A DNA stretch of 64,000 nucleotides from an uncultured Chryseobacterium sp. Its GTDB lineage: Bacteria > Bacteroidota > Bacteroidia > Flavobacteriales > Weeksellaceae. Location of the stretch: positions 33,676 through 97,675 of the forward strand of contig CAJYLH010000030.1 in assembly GCA_913775525.1 (NCBI GenBank), given 5' to 3'. A model generated the notes under the pieces. The model searched no databases, was not told where the DNA came from, and worked only from the letters and a program-made list of their open reading frames with translations. Made by a program: the position numbers and the translations under genes. Below are positions 44,160 to 53,155 of this stretch, piece after piece. Each line of letters starts with the position of its first letter. Position 1 is the stretch's first letter.

Positions 44160-44558
44160 TTTTTCATGATTAAAAAGAACGGCATCTGGTAGCATTCGGA
44201 TATGCTACACATGGTAACTTCTAGAGAACGAAGCGGAGCTGAGATATCGGCCTGGAAAATATTTGTGGGGAAAGGTAAAATCATGAGTGCTGCAATCCGG
44301 CTTTCAACCGCATATTTGCCTGTCCTTTTAGAACCAGCAGGGCATCCAAAAGCGCTAAAAAATGGTTTTACTCTTGAGATCCTGTTCTGAAAAGATTACT
44401 ATCCTCTGAATGGCCGCATTTATGCCGTATTATTTCATGAAAAAACATCGGCTTTTATTCCTATATGAACTGAATAAGATACTATTACCGCATCAAAAGA
44501 AAAAAAATAATTCATCACCGGAATGGCTTTTTAATTATCTTTAACAAAAATTTCAGAT
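44160..44558. other. Gene-free interval with a small hairpin
   Basis: No supported gene; a 62-codon frame at 44202 has no protein-like features. A perfect 7-bp inverted repeat gtagcat/atgctac (44189-44195, 44202-44208) lies early in the gap. A near-consensus -7 TATCTTTA at 44534-44541 probably serves the T9SS gene. Confidence 0.45.
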
Positions 44559-45542
44559 ATGAAAAAAACTCTACTTATGGTGGTGACTGCCTGTGGATTA
44601 TGTACAGCCCAGACCACAATTACCAAAGCGTTCAATGACCCCGTTACCGGAGATGTCGTGAACAATGTGAATGTGAACGGAACCGTGAACAATTCCGCTA
44701 CGGGAAGCAATGCTACTTTTTCCAACGGCAGCCTTACCGCCGGTTCAGCTTCTCCCTCTACCTATTCTGCGCCCACCGCTTCTGAGATAAGCAATTATCC
44801 GGGAACGACGATTAAAATGGTCAACGGGACTACCACCGTATACTATAAAGCGTCAGCATCCAAACTGGAAATAACGGCATTGGTGACGCCTGATGCCACC
44901 CTTAATTTTTCGGCCAATAACGGAACTTACATCTCCTATCCTGCTGCGTACGGTTATGCTGAAACAGATACCGCACAGGGTACGTTCAGCGCTTCCGGGG
45001 CCTCCGGAAACTTCAGTGGGACCATTAATATTTCAGCGGATGCTTCAGGTACTCTGATCATCGGGAACAAGACCTACACCAATGTACTGAGAATAAAATC
45101 AGTACAGAATTTTAACCTTACGAGCAGTGGTTTTCCTTTAGGCACGGTGTCCAATACTTCTTATATGTATTATGATGCTACCCATAAATTTCCGTTGCTC
45201 AGCTCCACAACAGGCAATGTAAATATATCATTGCTGAACATCAACCAGACTACCACCACAGCACAGGCCCTGAATGAAACATTTTTAGCCGTTCAGGACA
45301 ATAATATCCTGAAAGGAAATGGTTTACGCTTATATCCTAATCCAGCCCACGATGTTGTTCAGGTCAAAGGCAATACCAAAATGTATTCGTCAGCACGCAT
45401 TTACAGCCCGGACGGAAAAATCCTGAAAACATCGGCAGTTAATTCGGGAAAAATTGATGTATCGGAACTTCCTTCTTCCACGTACTTTATTGAGTTTAGC
45501 GGGAAAGATTCAAAAGAAACGCATAAGCTGATTAAAAAATAA
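44559..45542 (+). CDS. Secreted protein with type IX secretion sorting domain
   Basis: The 327-aa product has a signal peptide (ending CTAQ) and a Thr/Ser/Asn/Gly-rich beta region with repeated short motifs (NNVNVNGTVNNSATGSNATF, then later SASGASGNFSGTINIS). The C-terminal 75 residues are a type A sorting domain: LRLYPNPAHDVVQVKG, then SARIYSPDGKIL and VSELPSSTYFIEF, ending in Lys residues. It is therefore exported across the outer membrane by the T9SS. No catalytic domain recognised. A terminator follows. Confidence 0.9.
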   Translation: MKKTLLMVVTACGLCTAQTTITKAFNDPVTGDVVNNVNVNGTVNNSATGSNATFSNGSLTAGSASPSTYSAPTASEISNYPGTTIKMVNGTTTVYYKASASKLEITALVTPDATLNFSANNGTYISYPAAYGYAETDTAQGTFSASGASGNFSGTINISADASGTLIIGNKTYTNVLRIKSVQNFNLTSSGFPLGTVSNTSYMYYDATHKFPLLSSTTGNVNISLLNINQTTTTAQALNETFLAVQDNNILKGNGLRLYPNPAHDVVQVKGNTKMYSSARIYSPDGKILKTSAVNSGKIDVSELPSSTYFIEFSGKDSKETHKLIKK

Positions 45543-45561
45543 ACCTGCTTACTTATATAAT

Positions 45562-45590
45562 ATCCGTTCAGTTTTCTGGACGGATTTTTT
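45562..45590 (+). terminator. Rho-independent terminator
   Basis: Ten-bp stem atccgttcag/ctggacggat with one G-T pair, loop tttt, followed by T run. Confidence 0.87.
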
Positions 45591-45710
45591 ATTTTTTAAA
45601 TGCATATTAACTATTTTTAATGTAATCATTACATTTATAATGTTAAAAATTAATAATATTGCCCACTTTTTGTATTCAGGTAAATATCTTAAACCACTAA
45701 ATCCGTAATC

Positions 45711-46460
45711 ATGAAAAAATACTTGATTTTTTTACCATTTCTTTTTTCAATAGCCTCAGCACAGGAAACCGGTACAAATGCTCCTGAAAAGATGAATATC
45801 ATTAAGACGAATGTTACCGGGTATATATTCCGGAATATTAACCTGACCTATGAAAGGTCGTTTAACCGCTGGTTTTCGGTCAATATGGGATTCGGGGCCG
45901 TACCTGAAGGAAAAGTGCCGTTCATCAATTCTTTCCTGAATGATGAGGATGAAAAAAGGTTCCAGAATCTTGACATCAAAGCATTCAATTTTACGATAGA
46001 ACCGCGTTTCTATCTCGGCCACGGTTATGGTAAAGGCTTTTATGCTGCTCCCTATTACCGTTATTCAAAAGTAACTTCCAATACCTTTGATTTCTATTAT
46101 GATTATAACGGTCCGAACGGTATTTCTTACCGGATCCCGCTTAAAGGCTTCGGAAGTGTCAACGGAAATAGCGGCGGGGTAATGGTCGGTGTACAATTCC
46201 TGCTGACCAGAAGGCAGAACCTGGTTCTTGACCTGTGGATTGCAGGGGCACATTACGGTGCGGGAAAGGGAGATTTTACAATGACCAGCGATTATATCCT
46301 GACGCCTGAGATGCAGGCGCAGCTGAAACGCGAAATTGAAGACCTGGATATTCCTTATGTCAACTACTCTGTGGAAACGAATGAACGCGGAGCGAGGGTT
46401 ATTGTGGACGGCCCGTGGATCGGTTTCAGGAGTGGGCTTTCACTGGGATACAGATTTTAG
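45711..46460 (+). CDS. DUF3575-like outer membrane beta-barrel protein
   Basis: The 249-aa product has a signal peptide (ending ASAQ) and begins with NIIKTNVTGYIFRNINLTYE, the pattern of DUF3575 and related small outer-membrane barrels. Further alternating strands (FTIEPRFYLG, FYAAPYYRYSKV, GGVMVGVQFLLTRRQNLVLD) end in GFRSGLSLGYRF with a C-terminal aromatic residue. Probably a structural or porin-like barrel. A very strong hairpin terminator follows. Confidence 0.84.
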   Translation: MKKYLIFLPFLFSIASAQETGTNAPEKMNIIKTNVTGYIFRNINLTYERSFNRWFSVNMGFGAVPEGKVPFINSFLNDEDEKRFQNLDIKAFNFTIEPRFYLGHGYGKGFYAAPYYRYSKVTSNTFDFYYDYNGPNGISYRIPLKGFGSVNGNSGGVMVGVQFLLTRRQNLVLDLWIAGAHYGAGKGDFTMTSDYILTPEMQAQLKREIEDLDIPYVNYSVETNERGARVIVDGPWIGFRSGLSLGYRF

Positions 46461-46480
46461 AATTCAGTGAATGATGATAT

Positions 46481-46521
46481 AAAATAGCTTCGGCGCAGGT
46501 TCCCTGCGCCGAAGCTATTTT
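46481..46521. terminator. Bidirectional Rho-independent terminator
   Basis: Perfect 19-bp stem (46481-46499 and 46503-46521) with loop ttc, A-rich on the left and T-rich on the right. Serves the DUF3575 gene and the convergent small gene. Confidence 0.93.
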
Positions 46522-46733
46522 TACCAGTATGCCAGTCTGAATTTTTCCAGAATACTGTCAAGGCTGTGTCGTTGGACGTATACGCTTTTAACCTCTTTAT
46601 ATCGGGGCGACTTATAGAAGACCTCATAAAAATCCATGCTGCCGTTACCTATTTTTTTTATGTTCTTTACTTCAATATTCAGTTTTTTCAATTCAGTTTT
46701 AAACTCCTGGAATTCGTCATGTATATTATTCAT
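46521..46733 (-). CDS. Hypothetical 70-aa protein
   Basis: A short soluble protein with NIHDEFQEFKTELKKLNIEV and KSVYVQRHSLDSILEKFRLA. No family recognised. The frame is bounded by a shared terminator and follows no overlapping gene, which supports it being real. No clear promoter is seen in the AT-rich 46734-46989 gap. Confidence 0.55.
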   Translation of the reverse strand: MNNIHDEFQEFKTELKKLNIEVKNIKKIGNGSMDFYEVFYKSPRYKEVKSVYVQRHSLDSILEKFRLAYW

Positions 46734-46989
46734 CGATGTGGTTTTATTTAGGGTTACTGCTCAATAAGTAGGAAAATCACAAATATTAAATAAATGTAGT
46801 GAATTTTTGATTATTACTGATATAATCAACCTAACATATCGTCAAAATATTTCGAGAGCTATAGGTAATACATCTAACCTATGCCACAGGTTAAAATTTT
46901 TCACTTGATGATGCATTCGAACAGCACATTTTCACTGTTATAAGATTTAACCTTAGCCCACATTACCCATCATAAGAATAAATAAACGT

Positions 46990-47337
46990 ATGAGAATAAA
47001 ACAAACGGTATTGATCACTCTGCTGGTAATATCAGGTACGGTCGCTGCCCAGCAGAATGACGCAAAAATCATCATTAAAGATAAGAAAGGAAGAACCGTT
47101 GAAACCACAGCCCGTCAGCAGAATATGCCTCACTTCATCCAGTTCGGTATTATGTCGCATTCCCATGATCAGTTCAGGGAAAAGTATAAGGTCGATGTCA
47201 TCTACGAAAACTGTGTCATCGGTCCTTTTCGATCACAGCAGGCCAAGGAAAACAATGAGGCTGTAGCTGCATTGCTTACAAAACAATATGGTGAAAGCTG
47301 GAAGAAAGACCTGGGGATTATTCCGTATGGGTTATAA
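46990..47337 (+). CDS. Small exported protein (FEKKY-domain-like)
   Basis: The 115-aa product has a signal peptide (MRIKQTVLITLLVISGTVAAQ) and the sequence FREKYKVDVIYENCVIGPFR followed by AALLTKQYGESWKKDLG and a final PYGL. This resembles a small Bacteroidota family with an F-x-x-KY start, single Cys and YG-x-x-W near the end; I recall it as FEKKY-domain but cannot confirm. Its stop overlaps that of the convergent ABC transporter gene. Confidence 0.68.
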   Translation: MRIKQTVLITLLVISGTVAAQQNDAKIIIKDKKGRTVETTARQQNMPHFIQFGIMSHSHDQFREKYKVDVIYENCVIGPFRSQQAKENNEAVAALLTKQYGESWKKDLGIIPYGL

Positions 47338-49092
47338 TGTATTCCGGCTTGCTTCCGCCTCTACCTCATGCCTGAGCTGGGCTTTGTATAAAGTGGCATA
47401 ATACCCGTTTTTGTCCAGAAGTTCCAGATGTTTCCCTTCCTCTACAATCTTGCCGTGCTCCATAACGATAATTTTATCTGCTTTCTCAATCGTGGAAAGT
47501 CTGTGCGCAATGATAATGGAAGTCCGGTCTTTGGTCAGTTTTTCTGTCGCTCGCTGGATCAGCTTCTCGCTTTCATGGTCGATGGAGGAAGTTGCCTCAT
47601 CCAGGATAAGGATTTTAGGATCGGAAAGATAAGCTCTCAGGAATGACAATAACTGTCGCTGGCCTAATGATATGGAAGATCCCCTTTCGCTTACGACGTA
47701 ATCGTATCCTCCGGGAAGCTGTTCAATAAACTCGTCTACCTCAATCTGCCTTGCGCCGGCTTTGATTTTTTCCAGGGTAATGGTATCATCACCAAAGGCC
47801 AGGTTCTCAAAAATACTGCCGTGGAACAGGAAAACATCCTGTAAAACCACTCCGATATGGCTCCTGAGATTATACAGCTCATAATCTTTCAGGTTGACAT
47901 CATCAATAAGGATATTTCCGGAATTGATATCATACAACCTGGTAATCAGGCTGATGATGGTAGATTTCCCGGCACCGGTAGCTCCCACGATCGCCACGGT
48001 TTCTCCCGGATTCACTTTGAAGTCTATGCCTTTCAGCACTTCCTGCTTTTCGTCATAAGCAAAATGCACGTTGCTGAATTCTATTTTACCTTCAAAATGA
48101 TCCTTAACCACGGTTCCGGTATTCGGCATCGAATTGTCTTCATCCATCAATCCCAGTACCCGCTCAGCGCCCACAATACCGCGCTGGATATTGTTGAAAC
48201 GGTCGGCAATCTGGCGTAACGGACGGATCAGCATCGAAATATACTGGATAAAGGCAATCACCACTCCGGCACTGATCGTAATATATCCTCCATAAAATAA
48301 GATGAACCCTATAAAAAGCGAAGAAATCAATTCCACTACCGGGAAGAACAGAGAGAAAATAAATACGGTTCTCAGCAGCGCTGCTTTCAGTGTAATATTG
48401 ATCTCGTCAAATTTTCTGAATTCAGCTTCCTGCCTGTTGAATACCTGGATGATCGGCATTCCGGCCAGCCTTTCCTGTACGAAGGAGTTCTGGGTAGCCG
48501 TCCATGTCCTCTCATCCCCGAAAGCTTTCTTCAGCCTCTTCTGGAAAAACCTGGTGATAACCACCATTAAAGGCAGGATGGCTAAAGTAATATAGCTCAG
48601 GTGCACATTGGTGCTGAACATCATGACGAGTACAAATACAATCCTCAGGATATCCCCGAATACCATCAGGAATCCGTCCGTATATACGGTGGCAATAGTT
48701 TCCACATCGCCTACCGCCCGGGTTACGAGCTGTCCTATAGGGGTTTTATCGAAAAAGGAAGTCCTGAAATAGATCAGTTTGGCGTACAGCCGTTCCCGGA
48801 TGTCCCGGATGACATTCTGGGAGATGAAATTGGAAAAATACACCAGGAAAAAGTTAAGGATTGTTTCCGCAAACACCAGTCCTACCAGAATGTAGATGTG
48901 CTGCATCATCAGTCCTTTGTCTTTGAGCCTGGTAATGTCATTGTCCACCACTTCCATCGTAAGGTATGGCCGGTAAGTGGAAACCACAGACAATATAATA
49001 GAAATAATGAGGGTAAGGATGAACCACGAGCGGAACTTCATTCCGATAAAGAAGAGCCTCCTGATGATTCCTCCGGTATCTTGTTTTTTCAT
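47332..49092 (-). CDS. ABC transporter, fused permease and ATP-binding domains
   Basis: The 586-aa protein has a six-helix transmembrane domain (residues about 20-310) and a C-terminal nucleotide-binding domain with Walker A GATGAGKST (370-378), Q-loop in VVLQDVFLF, signature SLGQRQ (475-480) and Walker B ILILDEA (494-500), then the switch His in IIAHRLST. This is the half-transporter MsbA/MdlB-type exporter layout; it would work as a dimer. Substrate unknown: lipid or drug export are typical. Intact and cytoplasmic-membrane located. Confidence 0.95.
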   Translation of the reverse strand: MKKQDTGGIIRRLFFIGMKFRSWFILTLIISIILSVVSTYRPYLTMEVVDNDITRLKDKGLMMQHIYILVGLVFAETILNFFLVYFSNFISQNVIRDIRERLYAKLIYFRTSFFDKTPIGQLVTRAVGDVETIATVYTDGFLMVFGDILRIVFVLVMMFSTNVHLSYITLAILPLMVVITRFFQKRLKKAFGDERTWTATQNSFVQERLAGMPIIQVFNRQEAEFRKFDEINITLKAALLRTVFIFSLFFPVVELISSLFIGFILFYGGYITISAGVVIAFIQYISMLIRPLRQIADRFNNIQRGIVGAERVLGLMDEDNSMPNTGTVVKDHFEGKIEFSNVHFAYDEKQEVLKGIDFKVNPGETVAIVGATGAGKSTIISLITRLYDINSGNILIDDVNLKDYELYNLRSHIGVVLQDVFLFHGSIFENLAFGDDTITLEKIKAGARQIEVDEFIEQLPGGYDYVVSERGSSISLGQRQLLSFLRAYLSDPKILILDEATSSIDHESEKLIQRATEKLTKDRTSIIIAHRLSTIEKADKIIVMEHGKIVEEGKHLELLDKNGYYATLYKAQLRHEVEAEASRNTL

Positions 49093-49331
49093 TGTACGAA
49101 TTGAAGAAAGAATTACATAAAATCCTATGCAAAAATAAGACTTTAAAAATTGTCAGGCTTTACAACCTGGTGAATTCGTAATGAAAATTTATGATCAGTG
49201 TTATTTACCATATCTTTTTAAAGCCGGATTGTATTTAATCAGGGACTATTCCACATTTTTACAAAAAAATAGAAAGCATGTTTTTATATGACAAAAATTA
49301 CTACATTTAATGAATTAAAAAACACACACTT

Positions 49332-50609
49332 ATGACGAAAAAATTAATTTCGTGGCTGGCCTTTACAATGGCTTTCTGCCTCCTGCTGCTTTCCTGTGTC
49401 CATGATGAGATCTATACGGCTTCCGATCCGGCTTCTAAGGAATACCATTCCAAAAGCCTGTGGAAAGAGGATGCTACGTTCATTAAGAACGTAATGAAAA
49501 TTTATTCTGAGCATGAATATGCCATCAGGAAGACCGATGGAAATCCGGTTTGGGATTATGCGATGAGCATGGGAAAGTATGATGAAACATTTATGGCAGT
49601 CCCGATTGTTAAAAACGATAAGGTGATCAATACTCTTGTGTGCGGGAGGTTCGGTAAGAAAGTATATTTCCGGTATGAAAATTCTGAGATGAATAATGAT
49701 TTCTTTCAGGATATCATGTTTGGAAAATATTCCAGGTACAACACAGAACCGAAAGAAAACAGCAGTGTGAACCATAAAGGCATCATCTGCACAACACAGT
49801 CTGTTTCTATGTGGTATCCTAATAGTGAAACCAATCCTGATGCCGGAGGACACTGGGAAACCAGTTACTACAACAATTGCTACAGCTTTCAGGATTATGC
49901 GAATCCGGGCTGGGAAAACGGAGGATATGATTATGGTGGAAGTAACGGTGGTGGAAGTACTGATCCTAATAATCAGCAAAGTGAAGATCCCTGCCAGAAG
50001 ACAAAAAGCATAATAAACAATCCACAGGTCAAGGCAAGCATTGATGACCTGAAAACAAAATCTACCGGGACCCTGGAAAATGCTTATAAATTTAAAGCTG
50101 ACGGAACCCCATCGAATCTGATTGTCGGTAATGCCCATACCGTAAATTTCGGGGATAAAACAGGATATCAGGGCGGCTATCATAACCATACGACAGGCAT
50201 ACCGATGCTTGCCCCTGCCGATATTGAACAGCTGTTACAGTTTGCCCTGGCACAAGGCAATTACGGAAACTCTTCCGCAGCTTATGTGGGGATGGTTGCT
50301 CCTAATGATGTCCATTATATCATTCAGTTCAATGGAAATTATGATGATGCTCTGGTGACTTTTTCACAACAGGATTTAGATGAGTTTAAAATTAAATATC
50401 AAGAAATTAATGAAATTATGCTGTTGGATTCCCAATACTCTATAGATCATATAAAATTAAATACTAATGGAATTGAAATCTTATTTTTTGATATTTTGAA
50501 AAAAATGGGACTATATGGAAAAGTTAATCTGCAAAGAATTGATAAAAGTGGAGTTATAAAAAACATTAATTTAGATCAAAATAATCAATCTATTTCAACT
50601 GATTGTTAA
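49332..50609 (+). CDS. Modular lipoprotein with AT-rich C-terminal tip
   Basis: The 425-aa product has a lipoprotein signal with lipobox LLLSC (Cys 22). Residues about 30-190 form a first domain, followed by a Gly/Asn/Ser-rich linker near residues 195-215. A second conserved block is residues about 225-320 (SIDDLKTKSTGTLENAYKFK, YQGGYHNHTTGIPMLAPADI). From about residue 353 (base 50390) the coding sequence becomes strikingly AT-rich and stays so through the next genes, as if a variable tip had been swapped in. Such a constant body with a variable tip beside small repeated genes resembles polymorphic toxins. No catalytic motif recognised in the tip. Confidence 0.7.
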   Translation: MTKKLISWLAFTMAFCLLLLSCVHDEIYTASDPASKEYHSKSLWKEDATFIKNVMKIYSEHEYAIRKTDGNPVWDYAMSMGKYDETFMAVPIVKNDKVINTLVCGRFGKKVYFRYENSEMNNDFFQDIMFGKYSRYNTEPKENSSVNHKGIICTTQSVSMWYPNSETNPDAGGHWETSYYNNCYSFQDYANPGWENGGYDYGGSNGGGSTDPNNQQSEDPCQKTKSIINNPQVKASIDDLKTKSTGTLENAYKFKADGTPSNLIVGNAHTVNFGDKTGYQGGYHNHTTGIPMLAPADIEQLLQFALAQGNYGNSSAAYVGMVAPNDVHYIIQFNGNYDDALVTFSQQDLDEFKIKYQEINEIMLLDSQYSIDHIKLNTNGIEILFFDILKKMGLYGKVNLQRIDKSGVIKNINLDQNNQSISTDC

Positions 50610-50625
50610 TTAAACTTATAATAAA

Positions 50626-51195
50626 ATGAAAAATATACTAACATTAATTTCAGTAATATTTTTAGTATCATGTAATGCTCAGGAATATCCTTTAACAACG
50701 GATTTTAGAAACATTCCGAATTATTCCTATTTAAAGGATATGAATAATGAATTAGGAGATTATATTGGAAATTATCAAGGGCAATATAATGGAAATCAAA
50801 TTAGTTTATTTATAACAAAAGAACAGCATAAATTGATAGACAGAGGAGATCAAAAATTTTATAGAGATGTAGTATCTATAAGATTTATTATCAGGAACCC
50901 TTCTCAAATTATTTTGCAAGACACACAACATATGAACTTTCAATCTAATCAAATACAGCATACGATATACAGCACTTTTGTTAATCCATATCATAACTTG
51001 CTTATGTTATCTTATGGAGGAACTAACTGCGGCGTGGGTTGGGGAAGTATACGTTTGAAAAAAATTAATAATACACAACTATCCTGGGAATATATTCCAA
51101 ACAGCACAATTATTGACAATGCCAAATGTCCGCCAGGAACAGATACTACGATCTATCTTCCAGAAACGAAAGATTTGATCTTTACAAAGCAATAA
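50626..51195 (+). CDS. DUF6705-like lipoprotein, copy 1
   Basis: The 189-aa product has a lipoprotein signal (FLVSC, Cys 16) and the block DMNNELGDYIGNYQGQYNGN, then TNCGVGWGSIRLKK and the C-terminal CPPGTDTTIYLPETKDLIF. These match my recollection of DUF6705, a Chryseobacterium-type family of unknown role. It starts 17 bases after the modular lipoprotein and shares its AT-rich composition. A paralogue follows directly, with a near-identical 3' end. Confidence 0.75.
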   Translation: MKNILTLISVIFLVSCNAQEYPLTTDFRNIPNYSYLKDMNNELGDYIGNYQGQYNGNQISLFITKEQHKLIDRGDQKFYRDVVSIRFIIRNPSQIILQDTQHMNFQSNQIQHTIYSTFVNPYHNLLMLSYGGTNCGVGWGSIRLKKINNTQLSWEYIPNSTIIDNAKCPPGTDTTIYLPETKDLIFTKQ

Positions 51196-51224
51196 ATAAA
51201 GCCTCATGTAATACTAAAAAATTG

Positions 51225-51800
51225 ATGGATATAAAAATAACACCATTAAAGAAAACATCACTTGTGATCTATGTAGTCTGCATTTCGTCCTGCCAAGCAC
51301 AAAATCTGCCTTTGTCTACTGCTTTATCAAATATTCCAGAAAATGCTCATGTAAAAGATTTAAACAATGAGCTGACACCATACATTGGTACTTATAAGGC
51401 AACTTTCAATGGAAATGAAGTAATTTTATTTATTTCTAAGGAAGATGACAAATATATGCATTATGGAAGCCAAGAGTTCTATCGAGATGCTTTAGTGATG
51501 AAATATGTAGTTAAAAACTCTACTGGAACTATTTTGCAGGATACAAAAAATAGTAATTCTTCCATTAATATAGTCAGTACGAAAATTAAATCAGCCGAAA
51601 AATCTGTAATATTTATTTACAGTGGAACCAACTGTGGTGTTGGCTGGGGAGATATTTATTTAAAAAAGCTTAATTCTACACAGATATCCTGGGAATATAT
51701 TCCCGACAGTACCATAATTGACAGCAGAAAATGTCCGCCAGGAACAGATACTACGATTTATCTTCCGGAAACGAAAGACTTGATTTTCACAAAGCAATAA
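51225..51800 (+). CDS. DUF6705-like protein, copy 2
   Basis: ATG 51225 (191 aa) is chosen; upstream in-frame codons overlap copy 1. The N-terminus is a lipoprotein-like signal (CISSC before QAQ). Blocks DLNNELTPYIGTYKATFNGN and TNCGVGWGDIYLKK parallel copy 1, and the last 22 residues are the same. The body has diverged more, so this is an older tandem duplication with a homogenised or strongly constrained end. Probably co-transcribed with copy 1. Confidence 0.75.
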   Translation: MDIKITPLKKTSLVIYVVCISSCQAQNLPLSTALSNIPENAHVKDLNNELTPYIGTYKATFNGNEVILFISKEDDKYMHYGSQEFYRDALVMKYVVKNSTGTILQDTKNSNSSINIVSTKIKSAEKSVIFIYSGTNCGVGWGDIYLKKLNSTQISWEYIPDSTIIDSRKCPPGTDTTIYLPETKDLIFTKQ

Positions 51801-51931
51801 AACATAAATATTATATGAAATACTTTTGAAGATTATCCGGAAAGGCAACCTTCTGTTTGTAAATTTCACCTCATTAAAGACCATTCATTTGTAGAAACAA
51901 GCGAGATCCCCAAAGCCATTTTTGCATCCCA

Positions 51932-52291
51932 TCACTCTTTCTTCCCTATCTCCTCTATCTCCAGGGCAGGCTTCTTCAGGTTTTCTTTTGTAAACCGGTC
52001 TTCCAGAATCTTATAGCAACCCCAGACTGCAATAACAGACAGAATCCAGCTCACCAGGTTGATCCCTGAAAACCCCATATAGCTGTTGTCATCAAGGGAT
52101 TCAGGATCTGTAATGCCTTTGTACATCCCGTAAGAAAATCCGAAAACCAGCTGGGTTCCCAGATACACGCCTAAAGCCAGAAGGCCGTAATGCCATTTTG
52201 TTTTCCCGAACCGTTCAGCAAGGCCTGCATAGTACCGGTAGGCGGCAATCAGAATAAATAGTCCTATCATCGTATTAGTTTTTGTATGCAA
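51932..52291 (-). CDS. Hypothetical membrane protein
   Basis: The 119-aa product has three to four hydrophobic segments (residues about 8-20, 35-55, 78-95) and a charged C-terminus (KENLKKPALEIEEIGKKE). An alternative start at Met 8 (52270) would remove a polar lead-in. No named family recognised. It lies 22 bp downstream of truA on the same strand and may be co-transcribed with it. Confidence 0.65.
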   Translation of the reverse strand: MHTKTNTMIGLFILIAAYRYYAGLAERFGKTKWHYGLLALGVYLGTQLVFGFSYGMYKGITDPESLDDNSYMGFSGINLVSWILSVIAVWGCYKILEDRFTKENLKKPALEIEEIGKKE

Positions 52292-52312
52292 TAAATTTTA
52301 TTATGTCATGTT

Positions 52313-53047
52313 TCAATCGAATTCATATCCGACATCCACCAGATACAAGCCATGGCCGGGAGCCGAAGTTCCGGCCGCATTCCGGTTTTTATCTTCGATG
52401 ATCCTGCGGAGCTCATCAGGTGGAATTTTTCCTGCCCCTATTTCCACCATCGTTCCTACGATCGCCCGGACCATATTACGCAAAAAACGGTTGGCCGATA
52501 CAGTAAATTTCAGTTCGCTGCCGATCTGCTCCCATTCAGCCTTGTAGATTTTGCAGATATTGGTTTTATTATCCGTCTTCAGCTTGGCAAAGCTGGTGAA
52601 ATCTTCGTATTCAAAAAGGATCTTGCAGGCTTCATTCATGGGAATAATGTCCAGTGGCCTCTTCCAGTGCTGCCAGGCGGAGTCCTGGGTGAAAGGATTT
52701 TTCTCCAGGGAGATATAATATTCATATGTGCGGTAGGTAGCATCAAAACGTGCATGGAAATCATCCTTTACCGGAAAAATCCTGTGCACGGCTATATCGG
52801 GCGGAAGAAAGCTGTTCAGGCGGTGTGCAAGGTTTGCATCAATTTCTTTTTGGGTATCGAAATGGGCAAATATCTTTCTGGCGTGGACACCGGTATCCGT
52901 ACGTCCGGCGCCGGTGGTCTTAATATCTTCCCTGATAATGGTAGACAGTGCTTTTTCCATCTCTTCCTGCACGGAAACGGCGTCCGGCTGGATCTGATAA
53001 CCGAAATAATTTTTGCCGTTGTATGAAAATTCTATGAAGTACCTCAA
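52313..53047 (-). CDS. truA: tRNA pseudouridine synthase A
   Basis: The protein has the TruA pattern: MRYFIEFSYNGKNYFGYQ at the start, the catalytic Asp in GAGRTDTGVHARK, then RTYEYYIS and VSANRFLRNMVRAIVGTMVE. It makes pseudouridine at positions 38-40 of tRNA anticodon stems. I place the start at TTG 53047 (244 aa): a -7 element TATTTTTG lies at 53067-53074, downstream of the in-frame ATG 53086, so the mRNA should begin after that ATG, and the family begins at MRYFIE. Confidence 0.95.
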   Translation of the reverse strand: MRYFIEFSYNGKNYFGYQIQPDAVSVQEEMEKALSTIIREDIKTTGAGRTDTGVHARKIFAHFDTQKEIDANLAHRLNSFLPPDIAVHRIFPVKDDFHARFDATYRTYEYYISLEKNPFTQDSAWQHWKRPLDIIPMNEACKILFEYEDFTSFAKLKTDNKTNICKIYKAEWEQIGSELKFTVSANRFLRNMVRAIVGTMVEIGAGKIPPDELRRIIEDKNRNAAGTSAPGHGLYLVDVGYEFD

Positions 53048-53066
53048 TGTCGTCTGAATATGTGGA

Positions 53067-53074
53067 CAAAAATA
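53067..53074 (-). promoter_or_regulatory. Promoter -7 element (TATTTTTG) of truA
   Basis: Exact TAnnTTTG match on the minus strand, ending 19 bases before the TTG start at 53047. It decides the truA start site. Confidence 0.6.
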
Positions 53075-53140
53075 CTTTAATTTCATGAATTATTACAGAA
53101 AACTACACGCAATAGTGAAGCAAATCCTGGCAAAAATCAT

Positions 53141-53148
53141 TATTTTTG
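53141..53148 (+). promoter_or_regulatory. Promoter -7 element (TATTTTTG) of lpxK
   Basis: Exact TAnnTTTG match 8 bases before ATG 53156, divergent from the truA promoter. Confidence 0.55.
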
Positions 53149-53155
53149 TAAGCGT

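Noticed and set aside
44202-44390. 62-codon frame in the gap before the T9SS gene
   Set aside because: No homology pattern, no promoter spacing and poor codon use.
49344-50189. 281-codon frame antisense to the modular lipoprotein
   Set aside because: It is fully inside a gene with a clear lipobox and has no start context or domain; a compositional shadow.
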